A DNA stretch of 17,798 nt from an uncultured Clostridia bacterium (lineage in GTDB: Bacteria; Bacillota; Clostridia; Oscillospirales; Acutalibacteraceae): contig CALCHE010000167.1 of the NCBI GenBank assembly GCA_937901145.1, positions 1 through 17,798 on the forward strand, given 5' to 3'. The position numbers and the translations under genes were made by a program. Below, in pieces: positions 1-8,097 of this stretch (position 1 is the stretch's first letter; every line of letters starts with the position of its first letter). Under the pieces are notes generated by a model. That model saw only the letters and a program-made list of their open reading frames with translations. It was not told the DNA's origin and did no database searches.

Positions 1-95
1 ATGTAGAAATGATGGGCCTCATCGGCGCTGGTAACAACCCCATGGTTGGTATGACTGTTGCTTGTGCAGTTGCTATTGAAGAAGCTTCAAAGTAA
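1..95 (+). CDS. 3' end of an unrecognised protein gene (5' end outside window)
   Basis: The last 30 codons of a gene run off the left edge (first full codon at 3, TAA at 93-95). The peptide is Gly-rich and hydrophobic (GLIGAGNNPMVGM near its start) and ends CAVAIEEASK. I do not recognise the family. A frame is supported because a second, decayed copy of this 3' end lies on the opposite strand at 10889-10952. There the last ten residues are identical but use different synonymous codons, including TCA versus AGC for serine. The gene is followed by hairpins and a terminator. Confidence 0.7.
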   Translation, partial: VEMMGLIGAGNNPMVGMTVACAVAIEEASK

Positions 96-99
96 GAAC

Positions 100-120
100 C
101 TGAAATGCTTTGCATTTCAG
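100..120 (+). other. Short perfect hairpin in the 3' UTR
   Basis: A 9-bp perfect stem (arms 100-108 and 112-120) with a TTT loop lies five bases after the stop codon at 95. No T-run follows directly, so it is more likely an mRNA 3'-end stabiliser or processing hairpin than a terminator. A weaker CCTTG/CAAGG pair follows at about 123-139. Confidence 0.5.
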
Positions 121-187
121 AACCTTGTTACTCGCAAGGCTCGTAATAATAGGTTTTTCATCACTTGAAAATCTTTTATAAAAATTA

Positions 188-232
188 AGACACATCATTT
201 TGGAGTTTTCCATTATGATGTGTCTGTTTTTA
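188..232 (+). terminator. Bidirectional rho-independent terminator
   Basis: The 11-bp perfect stem AGACACATCAT (188-198) / ATGATGTGTCT (215-225) has a 16-nt loop and is followed by GTTTTTAT. It lies between the plus-strand gene end at 95 and the convergent kinase gene ending at 244, so it can serve both. The same stem sequence recurs at 10797-10834 beside the second copy of the upstream gene's 3' end. Confidence 0.85.
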
Positions 233-243
233 TCTGCGGTTAA

Positions 244-1281
244 TTACTGCTTTATGCTCACCGGCAGTCTTACCGTGAATGCTGTTCCCTTTCCTTCCTC
301 ACTCTGAACGATTATTTCACCCTGATGAAGGTCGATTATTCTTTTAGCGAGAGAGAGACCGAGACCGTTGCCGCCTGTGGAGCGGGAAGCGTCTCCCTGA
401 TAAAATTTTTCGAAGACCCTTTTCATCGTTTCCTCATTCATACCGGGACCGCTATCGCTTATCATAACGATAATATCATTCTGATGATAAAAAAGCTTTA
501 TTGCCACGGCTCCGTTTTCGGGGACGAACTTTATAGCATTTCCGATTATGTTCTGCCACACGTGAGAAAGCAGCTCTTCACTTCCGTGGTATCTGCAGGG
601 ACAAAGCTGTATGTCAAGATCAATGTTTTTCTCAGACCATCTTTCTTCTAAAAGAAGGATGCTTTCTCTTATCTGTTCATCGAGAAAGTAATCCTTTTTA
701 CTGATTTCCACTTCCTGATTTTCCAGACGTGAAAGCAAAAGTATATTTCCCGTCAGAGAATTCAGTCTGCGGGTACTGAGAAGTATCTTTTTTATATATT
801 CTTCTTTCTTTTCTTCGCTCAGATCTTTTCTCTGCAGCAGTGTGCTGTAGCCCTCTATTGCAGAAAGAGGTGTTTTGAATTCGTGAGAAACATTTTCGAT
901 AAAGTCTTTTCTGAGCATTTCCGTGCTTTCGAGCTCTCTTACCATTATATTGAAATTGTTTGACATTTCACGGAATTCGGAAACAGAAGATTTTTCGTCA
1001 AGCCTTATACTGAAATCACCTTTTGCGACTGCCTTTGTCGCTTTACTTATTTCTTCTGCGGTTTTTATCGGTCGACGGGTGACAAGATAGGAGATTATAC
1101 ACCCTGCCAGAACACTGGTAATCATCGGAAAACTGAAATGTCCCGGACCGATGCCGGGACGGAGCATACCCGGACGAAAGAATCGTGCGGTCATTACCAT
1201 AGAAAGAAAAGAAGTGATGGAGAGAACAGCGAAAATCAGCAATGAAAAGATTACAGCCATTTTTAAAGAGCGTTTGTTCAT
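244..1281 (-). CDS. Sensor histidine kinase (VanS/BaeS type)
   Basis: A 345-residue membrane kinase that should phosphorylate the response regulator encoded just upstream. Two membrane helices (about 9-31 and 51-68) flank only about 20 extracellular residues rich in Pro and Gly. A HAMP linker follows (about 69-120), then HisKA with the phosphoacceptor His133 in the motif VSHEFKTPLSA, and HATPase_c with the N-box around Asn244-Asn248, DSGPG at 276-280 and GGNGLGLS at 303-310. All catalytic motifs are intact. Its ATG shares a base with the regulator stop (TAATG), so translation is probably coupled. The tiny loop suggests sensing within or at the membrane rather than through a ligand-binding domain. 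The divergent efflux operon is the likely target pathway; the signal is unknown. Confidence 0.95.
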   Translation of the reverse strand: MNKRSLKMAVIFSLLIFAVLSITSFLSMVMTARFFRPGMLRPGIGPGHFSFPMITSVLAGCIISYLVTRRPIKTAEEISKATKAVAKGDFSIRLDEKSSVSEFREMSNNFNIMVRELESTEMLRKDFIENVSHEFKTPLSAIEGYSTLLQRKDLSEEKKEEYIKKILLSTRRLNSLTGNILLLSRLENQEVEISKKDYFLDEQIRESILLLEERWSEKNIDLDIQLCPCRYHGSEELLSHVWQNIIGNAIKFVPENGAVAIKLFYHQNDIIVMISDSGPGMNEETMKRVFEKFYQGDASRSTGGNGLGLSLAKRIIDLHQGEIIVQSEEGKGTAFTVRLPVSIKQ

Positions 1282-1952
1282 TATTTTTTCACCACCTTGT
1301 AGCCGAGACCTCTTACCGTAACGATTTCGAAATCCTCGTTTCCTTTGAACTTTTCACGGAGTCTGCTTATGTGAACCTCCAGGGTGTGCTCATCGGCATC
1401 ACTGTCAAAGCCCCACACATCATCCATAATCTGCCTGCGGGTGAATATTCTGCCGGGGTAGGTGACTAACTTATATATGAGCTGAAATTCCTTCTGAGGA
1501 AGAAGAATCTCCGCGTTACCGTTTATTACCGTGTAATTGTCTGCATCAAATACTGTTTCGCCCAGCTTTGCTCTGTGCAGGGAAAAAATCTGACCTCTTC
1601 TTAAAAGTGCCTCCACACGCCATATCATTTCATTGACGTCTATCGGCTTTACCATATAGTCATCGGTGCCTGCCTGAAAGCCTCTTCTTTTGTCTTCGGC
1701 AGTATCTTTGGCGGTAATGATAAGCACGGGCATATTGTGGTCGGTTTTTCTCAGGGTCTGTATTAAATCATAACCGTCCATTTCGGGCATCATTAAATCA
1801 GAAATAACCAGGTCAATACGAGTGCTTTCTATAATACAGAAGGCTTCGAATCCGTTACAGGCAGGAAAAGGGGTATATCCGTTATCTGAAAGAACACAGC
1901 AGAATAAATCCCGCAGCTCTTTATCGTCCTCTACAACCATAATATGATACAT
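1281..1952 (-). CDS. OmpR/PhoB-family response regulator
   Basis: A 223-residue DNA-binding regulator. The receiver domain (about 1-115) has the acidic pair Asp9/Asp10, phosphoacceptor Asp52 in SDLMMPEMDG, Thr80 and Lys102. The winged-helix effector domain (about 125-223) ends in the typical TVRGLGYKV motif. A good ribosome site (AGAGGTG) precedes the ATG at 1952. It is the first gene of a two-gene transcript with the histidine kinase. Its own promoter carries the same TTGAG-N6-TTGAG repeat as the divergent efflux promoter, so positive autoregulation plus control of the efflux operon is the simplest reading. It could be called VanR-, CzcR- or BaeR-like; the family call is firm, the named function is not. 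Confidence 0.95.
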   Translation of the reverse strand: MYHIMVVEDDKELRDLFCCVLSDNGYTPFPACNGFEAFCIIESTRIDLVISDLMMPEMDGYDLIQTLRKTDHNMPVLIITAKDTAEDKRRGFQAGTDDYMVKPIDVNEMIWRVEALLRRGQIFSLHRAKLGETVFDADNYTVINGNAEILLPQKEFQLIYKLVTYPGRIFTRRQIMDDVWGFDSDADEHTLEVHISRLREKFKGNEDFEIVTVRGLGYKVVKK

Positions 1953-1999
1953 AATTTCACCTCTGAGAAAGTTTAAAGCTTCAAGCTTAAATTAAGTTA

Positions 2000-2031
2000 A
2001 TTATACTTATTTAAGCTCAACGGAACCTCAA
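2000..2031 (-). promoter_or_regulatory. Promoter of the regulator/kinase operon with TTGAG operator
   Basis: Read on the minus strand: TTGAG (2031-2027), six bases, TTGAG (2020-2016), ten bases, TATAAT (2005-2000). There is no good -35 hexamer at the normal distance; the 11-bp-phased direct repeat stands in its place, as in activator-dependent promoters of OmpR-family regulators. The start codon lies about 48 bases downstream of the -10. Confidence 0.75.
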
Positions 2032-2090
2032 CTGTTTTTATACGTTTTAAATATGAACGAATTGTTAATTTAACTTTCTTTAAATTAGAG

Positions 2091-2122
2091 TTGAGACTTT
2101 GTTGAGGTTGATTTTTTATACT
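2091..2122 (+). promoter_or_regulatory. Promoter of the efflux operon with TTGAG operator
   Basis: TTGAG (2091-2095), six bases, TTGAG (2102-2106), ten bases, TATACT (2117-2122): the same geometry, base for base, as the divergent promoter at 2000-2031. Weaker TTAA-type boxes at about 2070 and 2080 continue the 10-11-bp phase upstream. No consensus -35 is present at 17 bp (2094-2099 reads AGACTT), so activation by the neighbouring response regulator is expected. Confidence 0.75.
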
Positions 2123-2154
2123 GACGTCAAATTTATTGCAAAGGAGTTTTTTCT

Positions 2155-3846
2155 ATGGATAATATGAATCCCGTTTCAAAGGGCGACGAGCTTTTTGAAG
2201 CTATGGAAGAGAAAAAGAAAAGACGCAAAAAGAAAATTATCAGAACGGTTATCATCGTTGTGACGGTGCTGGCGGTAAGTCTCGTTATGGGCGTTCTCAT
2301 TCTTCAGAGACAGGTAAAATCACGGTTTGCTTCCTCTGAAGGAGAGGTACAGTCCGCACAGGTAACACGAGGTACCATAAGCACTGTAGTTTCAGGCTCG
2401 GGCACTCTTGCCGCAGTAGATGTGGAAGAAATCGCTGTTCCCTACGGTGTAGAAATCGAAGAAGTATCCGTCAAAGCCGGTAAAGAAGTGAAAAAAGGTG
2501 ACCTTCTGGCAAAGGTAAATATGACTTCTGTCAGCAGCACACTCACGTCCGTACAGGCGGAAATCGATGAAATAGACGATGAAATTGCTGATGCTGAGGG
2601 CGACACTGTTTCTTCCTATGTAAAAGCAGGTGTATCGGGCAGAGTGAAGAAAATCTTTGCCGAAAAGGGTGACAAGGTAGCCGATGTGATGGCTGAGAAG
2701 GGTACTCTTGCTCTTATTTCCCTGGACGGATATATGGCTGTCGACATCGAAGCGGAAAAGCTTTCTGCAGGTGACAGCGTTAAGGTGAAACGAGCTGACG
2801 GAACCAAGATTGACGGTACTGTTGAAACTGTTTCGGGTAAGACCGTTACCGTTCTCGTTACCGATAACGGTCCTAAGTATAATGAAAAGGTTACAGTTCT
2901 CGGTTCTGACGGAAAAGAACTCGGCAACGGAAAGCTTTACATTCACAATCCCCTTTCAGTTACAGGTATCGCCGGTAAGATAAGTGCCGTTAAAGTATCT
3001 CTTAACTCAAAGGTAAGTGCATCTACGACTGTTTTCACTCTTACCGATACACAGTACAGTGCAGATTATGAAGGTCTTCTCCGAGAAAGAAAAGAAAAGG
3101 AAGAGGATCTTGTAGCTCTTCTCAGAATCCGTCAGAACGGAGCCGTTACAGCACCCTTTGACGGTCTCATCAGTGCTGTCACCTATTCCGAAAGTGAAAC
3201 GGTTCAGGATGAGGACATTTCTCTTTTAAGCCTTTATCCCGGCAAAAGCATGAGCGTCACTATCGGCGTGGACGAAACCGACATTCTTTCTCTTGAGTTC
3301 GGTCAGGAGGCTGATATAACCGTAAGCTCCGTAAGCGAGGATACCTTCACGGGTAAGGTTACGGAAATCAATAAAACTGCTGAAACCTCTTCGGGTGTGA
3401 CTCAGTATTCTGCTACTGTCACATTTGATAAGGCTGAAGGAATGCTTACAGGTATGTCAGCGAGCGTTGATGTAAAAATCGAGGGTGTTGAAGATGCTCT
3501 TCTCATTCCCGTAGAGGCACTCAAGCAGACAAGCAGCAGCTCCTATGTATATACTCAGTACGATGAAAAGACAAAGGAATACGGCGGCAGAACAGAAGTT
3601 GAAGCAGGTATTTCAAACAATAACTATGTAGAAATCAAATCAGGTCTCAATGAGGGCGACACCGTTTACTATACGGAAAGTCAGTCAAATAATATGTTTG
3701 CAAATATGTTCGGCGGTATGGGCGGCGGCTCTATGCCCGACTTCGGTGGCGGTAATATGCCCGACTTCGGTGGCTCAGGCGGTGGCAGCAGGGGCGAGAG
3801 ACCCCAGATGCCCTCAGGCGGTAATTTCCCCGGCTTTGGCGGTTAA
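2155..3846 (+). CDS. Membrane-fusion (adaptor) protein 1 of a MacAB-like exporter
   Basis: A 563-residue HlyD/MacA-type adaptor. A basic cytoplasmic N-terminus leads into one membrane helix (about 29-50), so the rest is extracellular. The biotinyl/lipoyl-type hairpin halves look repeated: about 70-122, about 158-190, about 270-297 and about 328-360. A short charged helical stretch (about 302-325) replaces the long coiled coil of Gram-negative MacA. A beta-barrel and membrane-proximal domain follow (about 360-500), then a Gly/Met/Pro-rich tail with repeats of MPDFGG and a GERP motif. AAGGAG at 2141-2146 fixes the start. It is the first gene of the operon, 15 bases before the ATPase gene. It presumably stabilises the ABC transporter at the cell surface; the substrate is unknown. 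Confidence 0.9.
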   Translation: MDNMNPVSKGDELFEAMEEKKKRRKKKIIRTVIIVVTVLAVSLVMGVLILQRQVKSRFASSEGEVQSAQVTRGTISTVVSGSGTLAAVDVEEIAVPYGVEIEEVSVKAGKEVKKGDLLAKVNMTSVSSTLTSVQAEIDEIDDEIADAEGDTVSSYVKAGVSGRVKKIFAEKGDKVADVMAEKGTLALISLDGYMAVDIEAEKLSAGDSVKVKRADGTKIDGTVETVSGKTVTVLVTDNGPKYNEKVTVLGSDGKELGNGKLYIHNPLSVTGIAGKISAVKVSLNSKVSASTTVFTLTDTQYSADYEGLLRERKEKEEDLVALLRIRQNGAVTAPFDGLISAVTYSESETVQDEDISLLSLYPGKSMSVTIGVDETDILSLEFGQEADITVSSVSEDTFTGKVTEINKTAETSSGVTQYSATVTFDKAEGMLTGMSASVDVKIEGVEDALLIPVEALKQTSSSSYVYTQYDEKTKEYGGRTEVEAGISNNNYVEIKSGLNEGDTVYYTESQSNNMFANMFGGMGGGSMPDFGGGNMPDFGGSGGGSRGERPQMPSGGNFPGFGG

Positions 3847-3861
3847 GAGGGGTGACGCAGA

Positions 3862-4533
3862 ATGATTATACTTGATGAAGTATGCAAATTCTATCAGGTG
3901 GGTGATGAAAGGGTAAGAGCTCTCGACCACGCCTCACTCCACATAAAGCCCAAAGAATTTGTAAGTATTATCGGCCCCTCAGGCAGCGGTAAGTCCACAC
4001 TGATGAATATTATCGGCTGTCTTGATATCGCTGATGCGGGCACCTATCAGCTCGACGGTATGCCCATCGAATCCTACAGTGAAAATGACCTTGCAAAGGT
4101 AAGAAATGAGAAAATCGGTTTCGTTTTTCAGAATTTCAATCTTATTGCAAAGCTTAACGCCGAAGAAAATGTGGAGCTTCCTCTCATTTACCAGGGAGTA
4201 CCCAAAGCTGAAAGGCAGCAAAGAGTAAAAGAAGCACTTGAAAAAGTAGGTCTTATCAACAGAGCAAAGCATCTTCCTACGGAGCTTTCCGGTGGTCAGC
4301 AGCAGAGAGTTGCTATAGCAAGAGCACTGGTAACAAGGCCATCTCTCATCCTTGCCGACGAGCCTACAGGTAATCTTGACTCAAATACAAGTAAGGAAAT
4401 AATGGAAATGTTTCACGAGCTTCACAGTCAGGGCAACACTATCGTTCTCATCACTCACGATAACGATGTGGCAAAGCAGGCTCCGAGAAGCATACACATT
4501 TTAGACGGTAAGGTTACGGAGGTGGAATTATGA
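3862..4533 (+). CDS. MacB/LolD-type ABC transporter ATPase
   Basis: A complete 223-residue nucleotide-binding protein that powers the adjacent permease. Walker A GPSGSGKST is at 38-46, the Q-loop at Gln90, the signature LSGGQ at 142-146, Walker B LILADE at 162-167 followed by PTGNLD (the extended motif typical of the MacB/LolD/FtsE branch), and the switch His at 199. The family is usually 220-250 residues, so it is full length. A GAGGGGTGA ribosome site precedes the ATG. Its stop overlaps the permease start (ATGA), so the two subunits are probably made in equal amounts. Confidence 0.95.
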   Translation: MIILDEVCKFYQVGDERVRALDHASLHIKPKEFVSIIGPSGSGKSTLMNIIGCLDIADAGTYQLDGMPIESYSENDLAKVRNEKIGFVFQNFNLIAKLNAEENVELPLIYQGVPKAERQQRVKEALEKVGLINRAKHLPTELSGGQQQRVAIARALVTRPSLILADEPTGNLDSNTSKEIMEMFHELHSQGNTIVLITHDNDVAKQAPRSIHILDGKVTEVEL

Positions 4534-5723
4534 TGATGTCATTTAAAATGGCTATAAGAAGCATAAGCTCCAATAAGCTTCGTGCCGTACTTACCATGCT
4601 CGGTATCATCATCGGTGTTATGGCTCTCGTCGTTCTTGTCAGCCTTGTTGACGGTGCTACAAGCTCCGTTACCGATACAGTATCGGGTCTGGGCAGTAAT
4701 ATGATTACCGTAACCGTTTCCGATGATAAGGGCTTGCCCATCACGCTTAATACCATAAATGAATGGACAGAAGCAGAAGAAAATCTCTCGGTCATCGCTC
4801 CCTATGCTCAGGACTCCGTAACAGGTAAAGGCAAAAACGACAACGGTGATGTTACGGTTTACGGTACTACTCCCCTTTACTATGACATTCAGGGTCTGCA
4901 GCTTGCTATGGGCAGATTTCTGAAAAATACCGACGTTGACAATAACACCTATGTATGTGTTATCAATGAGACCTGTGCCGAGGAGCTTATCGGATATGCC
5001 GACTGTGTAGGTGACACCGTATCACTCAACGGTACGAAATATACCGTTGTCGGAGTAGTGACAGATAACGAAAGCTCTCTTACCTCAGTATTCTCATCGG
5101 GTACTATGGTAGCTTATGTGCCCTACACCTCTCTTATCAGACTTTCAGACACGGTAAGCTCTGAAATCACCTCTTTTTATGTAGGTGCAGAAAAGGACGG
5201 CACAATAGCAGAAGCTGAAGAAGCCATAACTGCTCTTCTTACTGAACGTTTCGAACAGGACGATGAGGCATTCTCCGTATCCTCCCAGGATATACTGGAG
5301 GATACTATGGAGGATATTACCTCTATTCTCACTATTCTTCTGGGCGGTATTGCGGCAATTTCTCTTATTGTCGGCGGTATCGGCATTATGAACATCATGC
5401 TCGTTACCGTTACGGAAAGAACCCGTGAAATCGGCATCAGAAAGGCTATCGGAGCCAACAGAAAAAATATTCTTATGCAGTTCCTTATGGAAGCAGTTGT
5501 AATCTGTATGCTGGGCTGTGCTATCGGTATATTTATGTCATGGGCTATATTGCAGATAGTTACCACCATAGTGTCAAGTATGGGAATGAAGTTTACCCTT
5601 GACCTCGGAGTAGTGCTTATTGCGGTCTTATTCTGCTTTGTTATCGGTGTTCTCTTCGGTCTTTATCCCGCAAATAAGGCGGCTAAAATGAAGCCCATTG
5701 ATGCACTTCATTACGGAGGTTAA
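4530..5723 (+). CDS. MacB/FtsX-type ABC transporter permease
   Basis: A 397-residue membrane subunit of the MacB type. The first membrane helix (about 15-40) includes the family's typical LRAVLTMLGIIIGV segment. A large extracellular MacB-PCD domain follows (about 45-265), then three helices (about 268-295, 315-345, 358-385). It keeps two family landmarks: ERTREIGIRKAIGA after helix 2 and the C-terminal end PANKAAKMKPIDAL. GGAGGTGG precedes the start. An alternative ATG lies one codon later. In this family the permease does not pump across the lipid core but transmits force to the adaptor and the extracellular substrate. Here it sits between two adaptor genes. Confidence 0.93.
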   Translation: MMMSFKMAIRSISSNKLRAVLTMLGIIIGVMALVVLVSLVDGATSSVTDTVSGLGSNMITVTVSDDKGLPITLNTINEWTEAEENLSVIAPYAQDSVTGKGKNDNGDVTVYGTTPLYYDIQGLQLAMGRFLKNTDVDNNTYVCVINETCAEELIGYADCVGDTVSLNGTKYTVVGVVTDNESSLTSVFSSGTMVAYVPYTSLIRLSDTVSSEITSFYVGAEKDGTIAEAEEAITALLTERFEQDDEAFSVSSQDILEDTMEDITSILTILLGGIAAISLIVGGIGIMNIMLVTVTERTREIGIRKAIGANRKNILMQFLMEAVVICMLGCAIGIFMSWAILQIVTTIVSSMGMKFTLDLGVVLIAVLFCFVIGVLFGLYPANKAAKMKPIDALHYGG

Positions 5724-5729
5724 GGCATT

Positions 5730-8081
5730 ATGAAAATGATTATGAATTTTATCAGAAAATACCCTAAGAAAAAGGTTGTAGCAGTCTGCGTTTCAATTGT
5801 GATGGTTATTCTTCTGGCTGTTCTTCCTATGGCTGCATCGAAAAGAAATAATGACGGTATAAAAGCAAGTATACTTTCAGGTACTGCAGAAAAGGGAGAG
5901 ATAAGCTCGCTTTTAATCGGTGCAGGCACCCTCTCACAGCAGGACGGAGAAAAAATTAATATTCCTTCCACTGTTAAAATCAAGGGATTTCTCGTTTCAA
6001 ACGGTGACAGAGTGAAAAAGGGCGATGACCTTGCTGAAATTGACCGTGTTACACTTATGCAGGCCATAAGCGATATACAGGAAACTATGGATTATTTGAG
6101 AGAAGAAATGGAGGATGCAAAGGGCGAAAGCTCCACAGATAAGGTAACGGCACAGAAAGCAGGTACTGTAAAGGCAGTTTATGCCGAATCGGGTGACGAT
6201 GTTCAGAGTGTTATGCTGAAAAAGGGTGCTCTTGCCGTGGTTTCTCTCGACGGTCTGATGTCAGTAGAAATCGAAACTGACGAGAAAATCTCTGCAGGTG
6301 AAAATGTAAAGGTTGTATTTAAGGATAAATCTACAGTAAGCGGACAGGTGAAAACCTACCTCAATGGCGTGGCTAAGATTACCTTTGAGGATGAAAATTA
6401 CACCGAGGGCACTAAGGTAACTGTCATCAAAAAAGACGGAGCCGAAATAGGAAGCGGAAAAATACAGATAAACAGCCGCTGGAATGCGACAGCTTATTCA
6501 GGTACGGTTTCCTCTGTAAAGATAAGTAAAAAAGAAAAGGTTTCCTCAGGTGAGATTCTTTTTACACTGAAAAACGTGAGCAGTACAGCCAAATATGATA
6601 ACCTCGCCTCACAGCACAGAGACTATGAGGAGCTGATGCTTTCACTCTTTGAAATATATCAGAGTGGCACTGTAAAGTCTCCCATTGACGGAATTGTTTC
6701 GGGAATAGATAAGGAAAGCACACTCCTGCTTTCGAACACAGAAGGAGTATCGGTAGAGCTTTTAGCTAATTCTCCCGACGGAAACGATGAGACAGTATAC
6801 AATAACTATATCGGCAAGATAGTTTCTGTAAATGACGGTGTGTGGAATGTAAATCTTAACGCTGAAAATCAGACAGTAACCGACTATAAAAATCTTTTAG
6901 AGGTTGATTTTACCGAGGAAAAGATGACAGAGAACGGTAATTTCAATCCTACAGTACCTGTTTATGAGCTTTACGGAAACGGTTGGAAGCAGATAGGCAC
7001 AGACGAAATAAAGTCAGGAGATATTCTTCTTTTCGCAGGCACAGATACATCCGATATCGTGTGGGCTGTCCGTGTAATCAAAGGAACTGTTCCCGAACCC
7101 AACACACAGACTCCTGTTACCGAACCGTCAGCTACAGCACCGAATACTACTCAACCGACTGCACCGTCACCTGATGTTACTGAGCCCTCAGGTGATATGA
7201 CAAAACCTTCAGGTGATATGTCAAGACCTTCAGGTGACATTTCGGCACCCTCAGGCGATATGTCAAATCCTTCAGGCGATGTTACAGTTCCCTCAGGTAA
7301 TGTTACTATGCCTTCAGGAAATGTGACTATGCCATCGGGTGATATAACAATGTCTTCAGGTGATATTACGATGCCTTCGGAACAGCAGTCAGGTCAGAGT
7401 CAGATTCCGGATGGAAGTTTTTCGGGAGGCTCATTCAGTGGCGGATCCTTCGGAAATCTATCGGGCATACAGTCAGGAATGACGCAAAGCGAAAATCAGT
7501 TTGAACTCTTTGATCTTGAAGGCGTAACTGCTGTTACGGTCACCCCTCAGGACAGCATGACACTTTCCGTCACTGTTGACGAGCTTGATTTATCACTGAT
7601 AGAAATTGGTATGACTGCCGAAATCACTCTGGATGCATTTATGGGCGAAGCCTTTGAGGGTACTGTTACAAATATCGGAACAAGCGGTGAAAACTCCGGC
7701 GGTAACAGTAAATTCGCTGTAGAGATTACTATGGACAGAGCGGAAAATATGCTTGAGGGTATGAATGCCACGGCTAAGATAGTTCTTTCCTCGCACACGG
7801 ATGTTCTTACTGTTTCGGTGGAAGCTCTCTGTGATATGGGAAATGAGACGGTGATTTATACAAAATACAATAAAGGTGAAGAAACTCTCGAAAAGCCTGT
7901 TACAGTAACCGTAGGTGCTTCTGACGGCGAAAAAGCGGAGATACTTTCCGGACTTTACGAGGGGCAGGAATACTATTATTCCTATTATGATGAATATCAG
8001 TCGGTCGAGGACACAGGAGGATTCAACTTTATGAGTGGCTTCGGTGGGATGGGTGGCGGAATGCGACGCCCCGGCAGATGA
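5730..8081 (+). CDS. Membrane-fusion (adaptor) protein 2 with inserted domain and PSGD-repeat linker
   Basis: A 783-residue paralogue of the first adaptor in this operon. It has one membrane helix (about 15-35), lipoyl-like hairpin halves at about 55-105, 140-172, 255-282 and 313-327, and a C-terminal beta-barrel and membrane-proximal region (about 592-760). Relative to adaptor 1 it has about 265 extra residues between the lipoyl and barrel parts: an unrecognised beta-rich segment (about 328-452), a Thr/Pro linker (453-484), nine seven-residue PSGD repeats (about 485-547) and a Ser/Gly stretch (560-580). The tail is again Gly/Met-rich. It starts six bases after the permease stop. Two different adaptors with one ATPase/permease pair suggest a mixed adaptor ring, or a spacer arm reaching through the cell wall. 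Confidence 0.88.
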   Translation: MKMIMNFIRKYPKKKVVAVCVSIVMVILLAVLPMAASKRNNDGIKASILSGTAEKGEISSLLIGAGTLSQQDGEKINIPSTVKIKGFLVSNGDRVKKGDDLAEIDRVTLMQAISDIQETMDYLREEMEDAKGESSTDKVTAQKAGTVKAVYAESGDDVQSVMLKKGALAVVSLDGLMSVEIETDEKISAGENVKVVFKDKSTVSGQVKTYLNGVAKITFEDENYTEGTKVTVIKKDGAEIGSGKIQINSRWNATAYSGTVSSVKISKKEKVSSGEILFTLKNVSSTAKYDNLASQHRDYEELMLSLFEIYQSGTVKSPIDGIVSGIDKESTLLLSNTEGVSVELLANSPDGNDETVYNNYIGKIVSVNDGVWNVNLNAENQTVTDYKNLLEVDFTEEKMTENGNFNPTVPVYELYGNGWKQIGTDEIKSGDILLFAGTDTSDIVWAVRVIKGTVPEPNTQTPVTEPSATAPNTTQPTAPSPDVTEPSGDMTKPSGDMSRPSGDISAPSGDMSNPSGDVTVPSGNVTMPSGNVTMPSGDITMSSGDITMPSEQQSGQSQIPDGSFSGGSFSGGSFGNLSGIQSGMTQSENQFELFDLEGVTAVTVTPQDSMTLSVTVDELDLSLIEIGMTAEITLDAFMGEAFEGTVTNIGTSGENSGGNSKFAVEITMDRAENMLEGMNATAKIVLSSHTDVLTVSVEALCDMGNETVIYTKYNKGEETLEKPVTVTVGASDGEKAEILSGLYEGQEYYYSYYDEYQSVEDTGGFNFMSGFGGMGGGMRRPGR
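7182..7379 (+). repeat. 21-bp tandem repeats coding for PSGDxxx heptapeptides
   Basis: Nine in-frame 21-bp units plus a partial tenth, each coding for a variant of (x)PSGD(M/V/I)(T/S). Wobble positions differ between units, so the array is not freshly expanded; the peptide pattern is what is kept. It lies inside adaptor protein 2 and probably forms an extended, flexible extracellular linker. Confidence 0.9.
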
Positions 8082-8097
8082 CAAGGAGGATAAAACA

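Noticed and set aside
325..651. Plus-strand open frame of 108 codons opposite the histidine kinase
   Set aside because: It covers the ATPase domain motifs of the kinase on the other strand and has no independent support.
7182..7379. Regularly spaced repeats that could suggest a CRISPR array
   Set aside because: The 21-bp units are contiguous, in frame and vary at wobble positions; there are no spacers. They encode a protein linker.
8035..8097. Upstream ATG for the lipoprotein-like gene
   Set aside because: It lies inside the adaptor 2 coding sequence and would hide the signal peptide; AAGGAGG at 8082-8088 points to 8098.
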